DNA of 64,000 nucleotides, taken from Paramoeba atlantica (taxonomy: Eukaryota; Discosea). The translations under genes and the position numbers were made by a program. The notes beneath the pieces are model-generated. The model made no database searches. It was not told the origin of the DNA and saw only the letters and a program-made list of their open reading frames with translations. The DNA is taken from positions 62,001 through 126,000 of the forward strand of contig CDRNVI010000033.1 in assembly GCA_977017575.1 (NCBI GenBank). Direction: 5' to 3'. Shown here one piece after another: positions 47,241 to 57,327 of this stretch; position 1 is the first letter of the stretch; each line of letters opens with the position of its first letter.

Positions 47241-48476
47241 ATGATAACCGCTTCCGTAAAATCACGTACAAAGCCTGAGTCACCAGAAACTCAGGCTGGG
47301 TGTCTTGGCACGCACAAAGATACTTACCAAACGTTTGTTCCCGAAAGAGTGCTTGGACAAGGTTGCTTTGGGACGGTCTACCTTGCCCGGATTTGTCACG
47401 GACCATATTGGGAGCACAAAGGTTCTATTTCTGGTACATGCGGCACATTGCCACCTGCAGTAACACTTGCACGTAACACAAATACAAATTCGAAAACTTT
47501 TGTTGAGAATTCTACATGCTCTCACGTCGCGATAAAAAAAGTGCTGCAGGACAGAAGATACAAAAACAGAGAGCTGCAGCTCATGCTACGAGTTAGTCAC
47601 CCGAATTTTGTTTCCTTACATCAGTACTATTACACGAGGGAAGAGAAATCCGAGGAGGTATATCTCAATTTGGTTTTAGAGTTTGTACCCGAGACGATAC
47701 AGCATTTCTACAAAAGCTACTTGCGCTCAAGGCAACTTGTACCAGATCTGTATCTGAGATTATTCTCCTACCAACTCTTACGCGCCATGCTTTACTTGCA
47801 TTCTCCAGAGGTAAATATTTGTCATCGCGATGTGAAGCCACATAATGTTTTGGTTAATCCAACCACTGGTGAGCTTAAATTATGTGACTTGGGAAGTGCA
47901 AAACAACTTGATGCTCAAGAGCCTAATGTGGCGTATATCTGCTCTCGATATTACAGAGCTCCGGAGCTTATTCTGGGTGCAACGCAGTACACCACGGCGG
48001 TAGACTTATGGTCTGTGGGATGTGTGATCGCAGAGCTCGTACTAAGAAGACCATTGTTTATGGGTGATAATAGCGAATCACAATTTGTTGAAATAGTTAA
48101 AATTCTTGGTCTTCCTACCGCACACGAGCTTAAAGCAATGGGTGCAAGCAATGGTATATCTTCAATGCATATTTTGATGAACGGAATGCGTAAAAAGGGA
48201 GTGTGTGGTGCAAAGTCTTCGTGGCGTGAACTGTTCCCCCCTCACATCTCAAGCGACCTGGTAGATTTAATAGCTCGTCTGCTACTCTACTCACCAAGTC
48301 ATCGTATTCTACCTGCCGATGCCCTTTGCCTTCAGGTATTCGATGGACTTCGGAATTCCTCATCAAATTTGCCCTCTGGCATTCCCATCCCTTCACTTTC
48401 TAATTTTCAAATAGAAGAAATACGGTGTATGAGCGAAGCTCATCTGAGAAAGTTGGTGGTACGACCCCCACAATAA
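47241..48476 (+). CDS. GSK3: Glycogen synthase kinase 3 (GSK3/Shaggy) with N-lobe insertion
   Basis: Start at the ATG at 47241 (411 aa). It is a CMGC kinase: GQGCFG loop (39-44), VAIKK (96-100), CHRDVKPHNVLVNP, and the GSK3-specific LCDLGSAKQL and PNVAYICSRYYRAPELILGA with the activating Tyr. DFG is DLG here. Between the glycine loop and the VAIKK lysine there are about 36 extra residues (about 51-93, Thr/Asn/Gly-rich), an unusual insert in the N-lobe. The N-terminal regulatory Ser of animal GSK3 is not evident. It acts in signalling, for example on metabolism and cell morphology. Confidence 0.9.
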   Translation: MITASVKSRTKPESPETQAGCLGTHKDTYQTFVPERVLGQGCFGTVYLARICHGPYWEHKGSISGTCGTLPPAVTLARNTNTNSKTFVENSTCSHVAIKKVLQDRRYKNRELQLMLRVSHPNFVSLHQYYYTREEKSEEVYLNLVLEFVPETIQHFYKSYLRSRQLVPDLYLRLFSYQLLRAMLYLHSPEVNICHRDVKPHNVLVNPTTGELKLCDLGSAKQLDAQEPNVAYICSRYYRAPELILGATQYTTAVDLWSVGCVIAELVLRRPLFMGDNSESQFVEIVKILGLPTAHELKAMGASNGISSMHILMNGMRKKGVCGAKSSWRELFPPHISSDLVDLIARLLLYSPSHRILPADALCLQVFDGLRNSSSNLPSGIPIPSLSNFQIEEIRCMSEAHLRKLVVRPPQ

Positions 48477-48645
48477 AATTAGAAAGTCTTGTATTACTAG
48501 TATGTACATAGCCAAATGATTTTCTATACGCGTCTCGACGCAGCGTATTAATAAATTGGAAGGATCTAAAAATCCATGTCAAAACATTCAAGTAATCGCT
48601 TGAGTATTTTAGAGAAATCATTTTTGAAGGCCACATTTCTTTTAG

Positions 48646-50076
48646 ATGGAAGAGTCACACACTGCGATAGCAGAGATGCAGGAGAAATTACAAACACTCC
48701 AAGCAAGTTTTCTTCCATCTCCTCAGCAATTATTCGCTCTGAAGCGGTATATGATGGCTGAGATGGATACTGGTTTACGTGGTTCAAGTTCTCTTGCAAT
48801 GCTACCTACTTTTATAGAAAAACCGAATCAACGAAGAAGCGTTTCTCCTGGAATCTATTACGCTGTAGATCTTGGTGGTACTCATTGTCGTGTCTTGTGT
48901 TTAGCCCAGTGGAGTCACCGAAAGAAATGCCTTTTGCAGCAATCCCGTATAGTGCCCGATGCTGTAAAGAAAGGATCCTTGAACGCCTTGTTTGACTTCG
49001 TAGTCGAATGCGTGGCTACAGCTGAGTCTCTATCCACCAACGATTCTATATCACGAAGCAATTCTTGCCGCATCCCACTTGCCTTTACTTTTTCATTTCC
49101 TGTAAAACAAACCGGATTGTGCAGTGGTACTCTTCTGCGGTGGACGAAGGGTTACGCCATTTCGGATGGGAATCAGCGAGATATTGTTGAGTGCTTGCGA
49201 GAGGCACTGATAAGGAAAGGGTTACACCACTTTCATGTGGTTGCACTATGTAATGACACAGTCGGCACCCTCCTTTCACAAGAATTTTACGGACATGAAG
49301 CTGATATTGGTTGTATATTGGGTACAGGAACGAATTCGTGCTATTGGAGGAAATCTTATAACACTTCAAGTGACTCGGACAAGGAAGATGAGACAGATCT
49401 TCGCTTAACGGCCACGAACATTGAGTGGGGTAATCTTGGCAGTGGACAAAAAAATACACCGCTTCCAGATACTTCTTACGATCGCACTTTAGATCAAAAC
49501 AGCACGAATCCTGGCGAGCAGAGATTCGAGAAATTGATTTCTGGGAGGTACCTGGGTGAAACTTCACGACTCATACTTCTGGACATACTTCCTCTTCATA
49601 GTCACTCTCGTAAGTTGCTCTCGAAAGTCAATGCCATAACATCTTCCACGATGAGCAGATTTATGAACAATTCTATCAAGATAAATGGAACCTCTGGTTT
49701 CGATATGACTGATTCAAGTGAAACTCGAATTTTTAAAACTGTTTTCAAAATTGTGAGAAATCGCTCAGCACTGCTTGTTGCCGGGGCATTGTCTGCACTA
49801 GTAGACGTGATCATCAAGGAAAGAAACATTTCCAGAGAAATACGAATTGCAGTAGATGGTGGCTTATTTGAGTGCATGCCTCAATACCGAAAGATTCTTA
49901 CCCTAGGTCTACAGCAGTTATGTGGTTTGTACAGTGCAAAAATTATACATGTCAAACAAGGCAGTGGGTTGGGCGCTCTCTGGCTAGCCACTCATGGAGA
50001 AATCAAGAAGAGACCATCTGCTTGTCACACCGAAAAGGAAGCTCAGATAGTTGGTACTAGTGTATCCAAATTATAA
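48646..50076 (+). CDS. HK: Hexokinase
   Basis: A 476-aa single-unit hexokinase. Motifs: YYAVDLGGTHCRVL (phosphate 1), AFTFSFPVKQTGL with LLRWTKGY (sugar binding), VALCNDTVGTLLS (catalytic Asp), CILGTGTNSCYW (phosphate 2), NIEWGNLG, and EKLISGRYLGE. It makes glucose-6-phosphate and often mannose-6-phosphate. Relatively acidic, Asn/Asp-rich insertions occur between conserved blocks. The ATG directly follows a pyrimidine tract and AG (tttcttttag), so a splice acceptor could abut the start codon. Confidence 0.93.
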   Translation: MEESHTAIAEMQEKLQTLQASFLPSPQQLFALKRYMMAEMDTGLRGSSSLAMLPTFIEKPNQRRSVSPGIYYAVDLGGTHCRVLCLAQWSHRKKCLLQQSRIVPDAVKKGSLNALFDFVVECVATAESLSTNDSISRSNSCRIPLAFTFSFPVKQTGLCSGTLLRWTKGYAISDGNQRDIVECLREALIRKGLHHFHVVALCNDTVGTLLSQEFYGHEADIGCILGTGTNSCYWRKSYNTSSDSDKEDETDLRLTATNIEWGNLGSGQKNTPLPDTSYDRTLDQNSTNPGEQRFEKLISGRYLGETSRLILLDILPLHSHSRKLLSKVNAITSSTMSRFMNNSIKINGTSGFDMTDSSETRIFKTVFKIVRNRSALLVAGALSALVDVIIKERNISREIRIAVDGGLFECMPQYRKILTLGLQQLCGLYSAKIIHVKQGSGLGALWLATHGEIKKRPSACHTEKEAQIVGTSVSKL

Positions 50077-50140
50077 GCACATTTCTGAAAACTGAGAAAG
50101 TGCTTTTGTATTGCTATTTGCGTTTACGACCTACCGTTTA

Positions 50141-50444
50141 CCGTGCACCCCCAGTAAGAGAATGGGTTTTGGGTCAAAATGGTCAAATCTCTCTTACTGG
50201 GGGGGATGCTTTTTTGGACAGTTTTCTCCCAACTTTTCTCCCAACTTTTTTTTGTGAAAACGTGTTAAAGCATTTAGCGGCCACATTTAAAATGTGGGTT
50301 ACCCCCGAGGCCCCCAACATGCGGACACTCACCCCCTACTCCCTATACGCCTCCTATAGGGCTCCCGTGCCAAATCTCTCTCACCGGGGGTCTCTTACTC
50401 AGCTCGAAAAGGGCTGAGTCTCTCTTACTGGGAGGGGTCTACGG
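50141..50444. mobile_element. 304-bp TA-flanked TIR element (CCGTA family, third copy)
   Basis: Begins CCGTGCACCCCCAGTAAGAG and ends CTCTTACTGGGAGGGGTCTACGG, inverse of each other with few mismatches, flanked by TA. Its left part repeats the inner hairpin (GGGTTTTGGGTCAAAATGGTC) of the 4226-4502 copy. The middle differs. A chance 105-codon frame crosses it. It lies between hexokinase and Rab1. Confidence 0.65.
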
Positions 50445-50685
50445 TAGTGATCCGAAAGATGTTGCAGCATACGGGAGAACGACAGGGTTAGTTATGCTAC
50501 ACCCAAGCCAAAAATTATTATCGTTAAAATTCATGGTACAAAAATTATTGTTTTTTAATTGAAAGTTGATTAGTTTCGACAATAATTAAAAACTCAATAG
50601 TATTAGTCGGCAGTGTATTTACATAGTAGTTATATTTAGAAAGCTACTTCTGGGCAAAGTCTTATTTTCTTATATTTTATTTTAG

Positions 50686-51330
50686 ATGCCTGTACCAACC
50701 AGTCTACAAACCTCTGAGTACGACTACCTGTTCAAAATCCTTTTGATAGGAGATAGTGGAGTCGGAAAAAGTTGCTTGTTATTGCGTTTCGCCGATGACA
50801 CCTACGCCGAGAGCTTTATCTCTACGATTGGGGTCGACTTCAAGATACGTACTGTTCGGATGGATGGAAAAACAATCAAACTGCAATTGTGGGACACTGC
50901 TGGACAGGAAAGGTTTCGCACCATCACGTCAAGTTATTATAGAGGAGCTCATGGTATTATTGTAGTATATGATGTCACTAACCGCGAAAGTTTCGAACAT
51001 GTAAAAGGGTGGCTTCATGAAATCTCTAAGCATGCCAGTGACAATGTGAATAAAATTCTCATCGGGAACAAATGCGATCTCGTGGGTCAAAGAAAAGTGG
51101 AAAAGGAAACTGCGCAACAGTTTGCAGATTCACTGAGTATACCTTTTATGGAGGCCTCTGCGAAAAAGGCTACGAATGTAGAGGAGGCATTTAACAAGAT
51201 GACAATGGAAATTAAGCGTCGTGTGACAGCACAAAGGGCGTCTACGGGACAAAGGTCCAGTGGAATACGTCTCAACCCTCCAGGAGCAAGAAACACAGTC
51301 AAGTCGAAAGGATGTTGCTCTATCATGTAG
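50686..51330 (+). CDS. RAB1: Rab1/Ypt1 small GTPase
   Basis: A 214-aa Rab. [14 protein letters not shown] (P-loop), STIGVDFKI (effector region), [17 protein letters not shown] and EASAKK are all present. The sequence [12 protein letters not shown] and [17 protein letters not shown] are Rab1-specific. It ends in KGCCSIM; the CC pair is the likely geranylgeranylation site. It controls ER-Golgi vesicle tethering. The ATG directly follows tattttattttAG (50684-50685), the clearest acceptor-like signal in the window. Confidence 0.97.
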   Translation: MPVPTSLQTSEYDYLFKILLIGDSGVGKSCLLLRFADDTYAESFISTIGVDFKIRTVRMDGKTIKLQLWDTAGQERFRTITSSYYRGAHGIIVVYDVTNRESFEHVKGWLHEISKHASDNVNKILIGNKCDLVGQRKVEKETAQQFADSLSIPFMEASAKKATNVEEAFNKMTMEIKRRVTAQRASTGQRSSGIRLNPPGARNTVKSKGCCSIM

Positions 51331-51629
51331 CATGTGCACAACATGTAGCTGTTGTGTAGCTTTTCATAGTTGTAGGCTCAAAAAATGGTTATCTGGAAGA
51401 ATTTTATGCAAACGTACTCTTTCAATCCTAATATCTCGTTCAACAAGTTGCTATTTTATACCTGTTTTGCTAATCGGATATGCATTTTTATAAGTATTAC
51501 GTATATTCACTCTTCACATTTGTCTTCAGACATCCTTCTACTCGGTCGTTTAGGGTGATTTATTTTTAAATTAATTCAAAATAGCCGTAAAGTACATCTC
51601 TGGGTAATGCACTGTCTTACGCCGCATCC

Positions 51630-52001
51630 ATGGACGAAAATGGGGACAGATTTTCGCCAACATTAGCGGACAGTTTTAGAAGTGGTCTGCCTTCCGCAAT
51701 TTTGCATGCATTTGCACCACTTTATGACTCTATCCCACATATTCAACGTCTTGTTGAGGCAGCACAGGATTGTGCTTTCTGGTTTTCAGATCCAACATAT
51801 TGTCGGGAGAAAGATGCCGCAGTTGTAAACGTATTTATGCAAGCAACGGAAGAATCTTTCCGGGTATGTCCTCAAGAAAGTAAAGAGCTTGCTCGGTGTT
51901 ATGAAAGCAAAGGAAATAAATCCTTAGAGTTATGTACACATGCTCGGCACAGTTGGATGAAATGCTTATACGACAAAGCGAATATCAATGTCTGGCGGTA
52001 G
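51630..52001 (+). CDS. CX9C (CHCH-type) mitochondrial intermembrane-space protein
   Basis: A 123-aa protein with three CX9C motifs: CAFWFSDPTYC (about 48-58), CPQESKELARC (about 79-89) and CTHARHSWMKC (about 101-111). Twin CX9C proteins are imported and oxidised by the Mia40 system in the intermembrane space. The multiple pairs and size recall complex I subunit NDUFA8, but I cannot separate this from other CHCH proteins. There is no presequence, as expected for this class. Confidence 0.75.
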   Translation: MDENGDRFSPTLADSFRSGLPSAILHAFAPLYDSIPHIQRLVEAAQDCAFWFSDPTYCREKDAAVVNVFMQATEESFRVCPQESKELARCYESKGNKSLELCTHARHSWMKCLYDKANINVWR

Positions 52002-52330
52002 GAGAATTAAGCTTTCTTCTTTTTAAGTGGTCTTTTTCTTCAATTTCCAAAACGCTACCCTGATGGCAGTGTATGATTAGCTTTACTTCAGACTGCTTCG
52101 CAATGCCTTCCCTTCCGTAGCTTTAAGCTTTTTTAAGCTTTTTTGCTCATTTCTTCCTATTCGAGAGATCTCGTTCCATAAGCCTTTCAATCACACGAAA
52201 AAAAAATTACTTTTGTTTTATCTCAAAGTCAAATAAATTCAAATACTAGTAAATAATCAATCACTCATTCCAATTCTAAAATACTTCTATAGTGTTTTAC
52301 TAGCTCTCCTCGTACACCATCACTTGCAAA
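52002..52330. other. Intergenic region with a fragment of the Tc1 inverted-repeat arm
   Basis: About 52138-52180 (TTTTTTGCTCATTTCTTCCTA and TTCGAGAGATCTCGTTCC) matches the inner part of the arms at 23931-23972. The AAGCTTTTTTAAGC motif nearby is a small inverted repeat. No gene is seen. Confidence 0.45.
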
Positions 52331-53629
52331 ATGAGCGTGTCGGAGGCTGTACAAATGGAAATTGAGGAGACCATTACCTGTCTAATGGTCCCTCAAGCCT
52401 TCTCACGACCCTCCGGACCCTTTGAACCCACCTCCACCCCCGACCTTGGGTCAAACCACCACCCCTACGTCGCCGCCGGCACCGCCGAAGGCCACGTCTA
52501 CATTGTCCGCAACCCCTCTCTCCACGACCCCTCCGCCCCATACGACGACACCACCCCCCGTACCCACGCCGAGCTCTCCCCCGAGCTCTCCTCCCCCACT
52601 CCCATCCCCGAACTCCTTGAATGTCACACCCTCCCCGGTTCCCCCGCCATCACCGCTGGATCCCTCATCCACACCCGTCCCGGCGCCACCCTCGTCGGTG
52701 ACAGCACCGGACACGTCCACCTCCTCCACCCCCTCCACACCCATGGCACCCCTTTACAAACCGTACGTATCATCCCCGACCACCACAATAACCACAACAA
52801 CAACAACAACAACCGTAACCCCATCGGTTCCTCTTTCTCTTCCTCTTCGTCTTCTCGTGCCTTCATCTCCCACATCACCACCTCCCTTCGCCACGGCCAC
52901 CTCACCGCGGTCACCGACAGCACCGGCACCACCCGGCTCTACGACACCCACACCATGACGCACCGCTCCACGCTCCCCGGGACCCACCCCGCGGGGGTTC
53001 TCGGCCTCGGGGACTACACCGTGCTCGCCCCCACCCCCTCCCCCTGCCTGCGGCTCTGGGACCTGCGGTTTGACAAAACCCACGTGCTGAGTTTCTGCAC
53101 GGAGGACGTGGTGAGTGTGGTGGGGGAGCCGGTGGGGGGGGCAGCGGGGGCCGGTGGGGGAGGGGGGGACCCCGGGAGCGGGGCGCTCCCCTTTGTGGCG
53201 TGTGGCACCGTGGGGGGACGGTGCTTCTCGTTAAGGGTGGGGGAGGGGGGGAGAGGGGGACGGGGAGAGGGGAGGGAGGGGGTACAAGCCTGGAATCGGT
53301 GTTTTGTGCCGTGTGATCGGGCACAGAGGGCAGATTTAACGAGTGTGGGGGTAACGGAGTGGGGTGCGGTGGTGACGGGGGATAGTGCGGGACAGTTGAG
53401 TGTGGTGGATGCGGCGACCGGGCGGTTTCTGTTGTTGGATCATCTAACGACGGGAAATGGCGCGTTCGAGGAGATTGATCCTAAGGCGTGTGCGGTTGTC
53501 GGGGGTCAAGGGATTGGGAATACCCACACCTATGTGTATGCCTATGTTCTGCGCAATGGTATGTCGTGGGTACGTTGGGCGAGGGGGAAAACGGAGTCGC
53601 GGCCGCCTTCCACAGCGTGGCATCCGTGA
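52331..53629 (+). CDS. WD-repeat-like beta-propeller protein
   Basis: A 432-aa protein with WD40-like blades: VAAGTAEGHVYIV, LVGDSTGHVHLLHP, TAVTDSTGTTRLYD, TVLAPTPSPCLRLWDLRF, FVACGTVGGRCFSLRV, VVTGDSAGQLSVVDAATG. It is probably a scaffold. The partner is unknown. The Pro/Ser/His stretches, an Asn run (about 155-164) and a Gly-rich insert (about 265-280) reflect extreme base runs: the first part is very C-rich and the second very G-rich. Repeat count and blade borders are uncertain. Confidence 0.7.
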   Translation: MSVSEAVQMEIEETITCLMVPQAFSRPSGPFEPTSTPDLGSNHHPYVAAGTAEGHVYIVRNPSLHDPSAPYDDTTPRTHAELSPELSSPTPIPELLECHTLPGSPAITAGSLIHTRPGATLVGDSTGHVHLLHPLHTHGTPLQTVRIIPDHHNNHNNNNNNRNPIGSSFSSSSSSRAFISHITTSLRHGHLTAVTDSTGTTRLYDTHTMTHRSTLPGTHPAGVLGLGDYTVLAPTPSPCLRLWDLRFDKTHVLSFCTEDVVSVVGEPVGGAAGAGGGGGDPGSGALPFVACGTVGGRCFSLRVGEGGRGGRGEGREGVQAWNRCFVPCDRAQRADLTSVGVTEWGAVVTGDSAGQLSVVDAATGRFLLLDHLTTGNGAFEEIDPKACAVVGGQGIGNTHTYVYAYVLRNGMSWVRWARGKTESRPPSTAWHP

Positions 53630-53874
53630 ATTTGTTTCTTGTGTAGGTTGTGTAATGGGTTTGTCGTTCGTGTACGTACGGTCACTTGCATTTAGGATAC
53701 TAACTACTAGTATCGTTTATGTATATTACATAGGATGGATCTTTTTTGGCCGTCGGAGGATAAATCGAAAGGTCTTCTTTTTTAACTCTTTGATTTCATT
53801 GTAAAAATTTGAAGAACGTCATATTTTTTTATTAGAATTCCAATATATTTTGTATATTCGTAAGCTCTTTAAAG

Positions 53875-54135
53875 ATGGTTTTTCTTGACACCGATCTCGC
53901 GTACCCTTCGGAGCGGTCAGAAGCGCAAAAGCACAAGCGCAAAAGACTCGTACAGGGACCCAATAGCTTTTTCTGGGATGTAAAGTGTAAGGGATGCTAC
54001 CAAGTGCAGACGGTATACAGCCATGCGAAAACAGCAGTGATTTGCGCTGGTTGCAATACCACCCTCGCTCAACCAACCGGTGGCAAAGCACGGCTTACGG
54101 AAGGGACAAAGTATCGCAGAAAGCCGGATCGCTAA
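53875..54135 (+). CDS. RPS27: Ribosomal protein eS27
   Basis: An 86-aa 40S subunit protein of normal length. [20 protein letters not shown] and [18 protein letters not shown] give the C4 zinc ribbon (CxxC-14-CxxC) with standard family sequence. The ATG follows CTCTTTAAAG directly. Confidence 0.97.
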   Translation: MVFLDTDLAYPSERSEAQKHKRKRLVQGPNSFFWDVKCKGCYQVQTVYSHAKTAVICAGCNTTLAQPTGGKARLTEGTKYRRKPDR

Positions 54136-54391
54136 TTCTGTAAGACGAGGCAACAGGTAAAGATGTCCCTTGTTGGTTAAGATAAGTATAAGAAGGTAAG
54201 TTCGAATACGCTGTTTGGAAAGTTAGATTCGTATTGAAGTAGCAATTTCTTTAGCATTGTTATTACATCCGAAGATACAACAACAGATTCACTTCATTCC
54301 AACAATTGCGATAGTTTTCAACAATAATTTACTACCAAATTTGTGTTCTTTACAACGTAACCAATATTTATTTCTGGATCCGATTCACTTT
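54136..54391. other. Intergenic region with a possible small 5'UTR intron
   Basis: AAG/GTAAGT (GT at 54196) and TTTCTTTAG (AG at 54253-54254) could bound a 59-bp intron in the leader of the next gene. This is only a pattern match. The next open frame runs from 54257 without an ATG until 54392. Confidence 0.3.
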
Positions 54392-55645
54392 ATGACAATT
54401 CATCTGGTGCAGCTCAAAGCTCATGTACAACACTACTTGTGGGGTCAACATACCAAAGACAGCATTATCAAGGACTTTCTCAAGGTTAATGGAGACGTAG
54501 ACATTAGAGAAGACGATACCTTAGCCGAAATCTGGGCAGGTGATCATCCAACTCTTCCCTCTCAAATATTATCAACAGATTTAGAGAATACCGAATTCTT
54601 GTCTACGTGGTTGAAGAGAAATGGTTATAACCATTCTTTACCGTTCCTATTTAAGATATTAACTATTCGTAGGGCATTATCTATCCAGGCACATCCAGAT
54701 AAAATTCTCGCCGCAACACTGCACCAACGAGACTCGATACACTACCCTGACCGTTATCACAAGCCTGAAATTGCAGTAGCGATTTCCCCAATGGAAGCGT
54801 TATGCGGCTTTCGGCCCATTTCCGAAATTGCTCACTTCTGCAATACAATTCAAGAATTTTCTTTGGTTTGGACGGATTTCCATTCTTCGGAATCAGAGAT
54901 AGATAGCATTCGACATGGTGTACAAAGAATGTATGATTTGTCGTCCGCGTTTATTGAGGAACAAACTTATAGCCTTACTCAAAGATATGACAAGAAATCT
55001 AACAGTCTTATTCCCGAAGTTAACCTTTTTTTGAGGCTGCAAGAACAGTTTCCCAATGATGTTGGTTGTTGGTTTGTTTTCATATTGAGATATGTGCGAC
55101 TACAACCTTTTGAGGGTCTCTTTCTAAGGCCGAATGAACCTCATGCCTATATATCCGGAGATTGCCTTGAAGTTATGCGTAGTTCAGACAATGTTGTTCG
55201 CGGCGGTCTTACGCCAAAGTTTAAAGATATTGAAACGTTTCTGAGTATGATGACATATGATTCTCAAAACGGACTAAACATGAGGCTTACGCCCCAATTC
55301 TCAAATTCCGTTTACGAATACTTTCCAACACCAGCAAAAGACTTTCCGGAATTTCGTATGGTCGTATTTCATCTCGATGCGAAAAGAAGGAGTGCTTCAT
55401 ACAGCATAGATCCTTCGGGAGACCAGGATTCTAAGACGCACAATGGCTGTCCTATTTTAATTTATGTCATTAGAGGGACAGTTGAAATGAAATACAGCAC
55501 AGATACGACTGGAATAGCACGCTATTTGAGTTCTTCCACTGTTTGGTGCCTGTACACTACAGTACTTCCTCTGCGCATTTCACTCCATCTTACTCAAGAG
55601 AGCGACGGGACTCTTGCGATGGCTTTGCCAAATGCCATTATTTAA
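54392..55645 (+). CDS. MPI: Mannose-6-phosphate isomerase (type I)
   Basis: Start at the ATG at 54392 (417 aa), where the family normally begins (VQLKAHVQHYLWG). Further motifs: LAEIWAGDHPTLPS, LPFLFKILTIRRALSIQAHPD (Zn-binding QAHPD), YPDRYHKPEIAVAIS, FLRPNEPHAYISGDCLEVM with RSSDNVVRGGLTPK, the PMI signature. It interconverts fructose-6-P and mannose-6-P, feeding GDP-mannose for glycosylation; hexokinase and dolichol kinase lie in the same window. Confidence 0.95.
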   Translation: MTIHLVQLKAHVQHYLWGQHTKDSIIKDFLKVNGDVDIREDDTLAEIWAGDHPTLPSQILSTDLENTEFLSTWLKRNGYNHSLPFLFKILTIRRALSIQAHPDKILAATLHQRDSIHYPDRYHKPEIAVAISPMEALCGFRPISEIAHFCNTIQEFSLVWTDFHSSESEIDSIRHGVQRMYDLSSAFIEEQTYSLTQRYDKKSNSLIPEVNLFLRLQEQFPNDVGCWFVFILRYVRLQPFEGLFLRPNEPHAYISGDCLEVMRSSDNVVRGGLTPKFKDIETFLSMMTYDSQNGLNMRLTPQFSNSVYEYFPTPAKDFPEFRMVVFHLDAKRRSASYSIDPSGDQDSKTHNGCPILIYVIRGTVEMKYSTDTTGIARYLSSSTVWCLYTTVLPLRISLHLTQESDGTLAMALPNAII

Positions 55646-55800
55646 TGTCTTTAAAAAAACGTATTATCTAACGTTTAACTGAAACAAACATTTTTTGCTT
55701 ATGGAAGCATTGTGAAATATGTATCTTTCCAAGCTAATATCAGGTTGATGTGTATTGCAATCTTTTTACTACTTGTTACTCGCATCATCCTCTCTCTTAA

Positions 55801-57327
55801 ATGGGTGGAGTTCTTCCAAAGCCTGTCACCACCAAAGTTTTAGAACGTCGCGGAAATGAGCTCTTCTCCGTCGGCCTTTGCAGCATGAACGGCTACCGAG
55901 AACACATGGAAGACGCCCACACGTGTCACTTTCAGCCCGCGGTACCGGAGTCCAACAAACCTCCATGGGGAATGTTTGCCATCTTTGACGGGCATGTTAC
56001 GGACAAATGCAGCGCGTACGTCGCCCAAGCCCTTCCCAACGCCATACGCTCCTGGTATGACGCCTCAAACGCAACTGTCACAAGCGCCACGGGATTACCT
56101 CCGGACGCAGAAGTGCAACGCCTTGCCCTAGACGTGGACCGAATGTGGATTGAGCAGGGTCAGGAGGGAGGCTCCACAGGGGTATGGATCCTATCCAGCT
56201 TTGTGAATGATCGCTACCATTTGCAGATTGGCAACCTTGGGGATAGCCGTGTGATTGTTGGGCGTCAGAACCAAACTTTTGAGTGGCTCACACGAGACCA
56301 CAAACCAGAGCTCCCGGAGGAACGTGCACGGATCCTGGAATGTGGCGGCCATGTGGAGAACAACCGGGTGGACGGTGGGCTGGCAATCTCGCGCGCCTTT
56401 GGAGATGCCTCATACAAGCAGCACGCCCCCACAACCGACCAGCAACATCAGAAAGTGATTGCAGTATGTGACGTCACCCACGCAACGATTGAAAAGGATT
56501 CAGAAGATTTTGTCCTCATCTTTTGTGACGGAGTTTATGAGGGAGATTTTACCAATGAACAGATTGCGCAGTTTACTGCGAAGCAGTTGGAACACACAAG
56601 TGATCTAGCGGCAGTGTGTGCGTCTGTATGTGACGAGGCCCTTCATCGCGGGTCTAGGGATAACATATCCTGTATGCTAATAAAGTGTCATAGCGGGATC
56701 CCGTTGGTTACGGGGCATCAACTAGACGAGCTCTTACCCGGAACGTTTAGCAACCCGGACTCTAAGGCGTTTGTGAGTGCGTACTGTGACATGTTGGAGT
56801 ACGGCAAGTCTACCCTGTCACTTCCTCAGGCCTTGCACTACCGCTATCATCACACGCAGAAACAACTTCCCGAGCTGCAAAGGAAGTTTGAATCTCACCC
56901 AGAGACGGATCTCACGTGGCATGAGATCTGTGCTATCCTTCAACCTGCGGCCTCCCAACGGCAAGCCCTGCTGGAAGCCCCACGAGAGGATCTTCACCAG
57001 CAGATCCGGGAAAAACGTCAGGCTGAATTGATTACCCATATTGAGGTTCTGCAAGAGATGAAGGAAGAGTTGGAACGCTTTGGGTCCGGACCTGGGGAGG
57101 CACTTGATCTAATGCAGCAAATGGAGTGGTTTGAAGATTGGGCTGCAAAACATGTCACGTGTGGTCCCGCGGATCCTCACGGAGGCCTCACGGACAGCAC
57201 GCTGCAACAGATGCTCGCGGCGCAGCAACAATTAGGGGTACCGCTGCACTCCTTACTTGATATGATCACGTCACAGGAGAATAACCCCCCCGAGCCTACA
57301 GAAGACTGCGAGGACGGTACTGAGTAG
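55801..57327 (+). CDS. PP2C-type protein phosphatase with long C-terminal extension
   Basis: A 508-aa metal-dependent Ser/Thr phosphatase. The PP2C domain spans about 22-300: GYREHMEDAH (metal Asp), AIFDGH, LQIGNLGDSRVIVG, LTRDHKPELPEERARI, GGLAISRAFGDASYK, VLIFCDGVYEGDF, SRDNISCMLIK. The usual DGHGG is DGHVT, and the GSTG/GSTA step is followed by VW, so one metal-loop glycine is changed. MGGVLPKP at the start could be an N-myristoylation site. The C-terminal 200 residues are helical and acidic, with no known domain. Target unknown. Confidence 0.88.
   Translation: MGGVLPKPVTTKVLERRGNELFSVGLCSMNGYREHMEDAHTCHFQPAVPESNKPPWGMFAIFDGHVTDKCSAYVAQALPNAIRSWYDASNATVTSATGLPPDAEVQRLALDVDRMWIEQGQEGGSTGVWILSSFVNDRYHLQIGNLGDSRVIVGRQNQTFEWLTRDHKPELPEERARILECGGHVENNRVDGGLAISRAFGDASYKQHAPTTDQQHQKVIAVCDVTHATIEKDSEDFVLIFCDGVYEGDFTNEQIAQFTAKQLEHTSDLAAVCASVCDEALHRGSRDNISCMLIKCHSGIPLVTGHQLDELLPGTFSNPDSKAFVSAYCDMLEYGKSTLSLPQALHYRYHHTQKQLPELQRKFESHPETDLTWHEICAILQPAASQRQALLEAPREDLHQQIREKRQAELITHIEVLQEMKEELERFGSGPGEALDLMQQMEWFEDWAAKHVTCGPADPHGGLTDSTLQQMLAAQQQLGVPLHSLLDMITSQENNPPEPTEDCEDGTE

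Noticed and set aside
52422-53324. Several long frames in other phases over the WD gene
   Set aside because: Low-complexity shadows caused by C-runs and G-runs; none has a domain.
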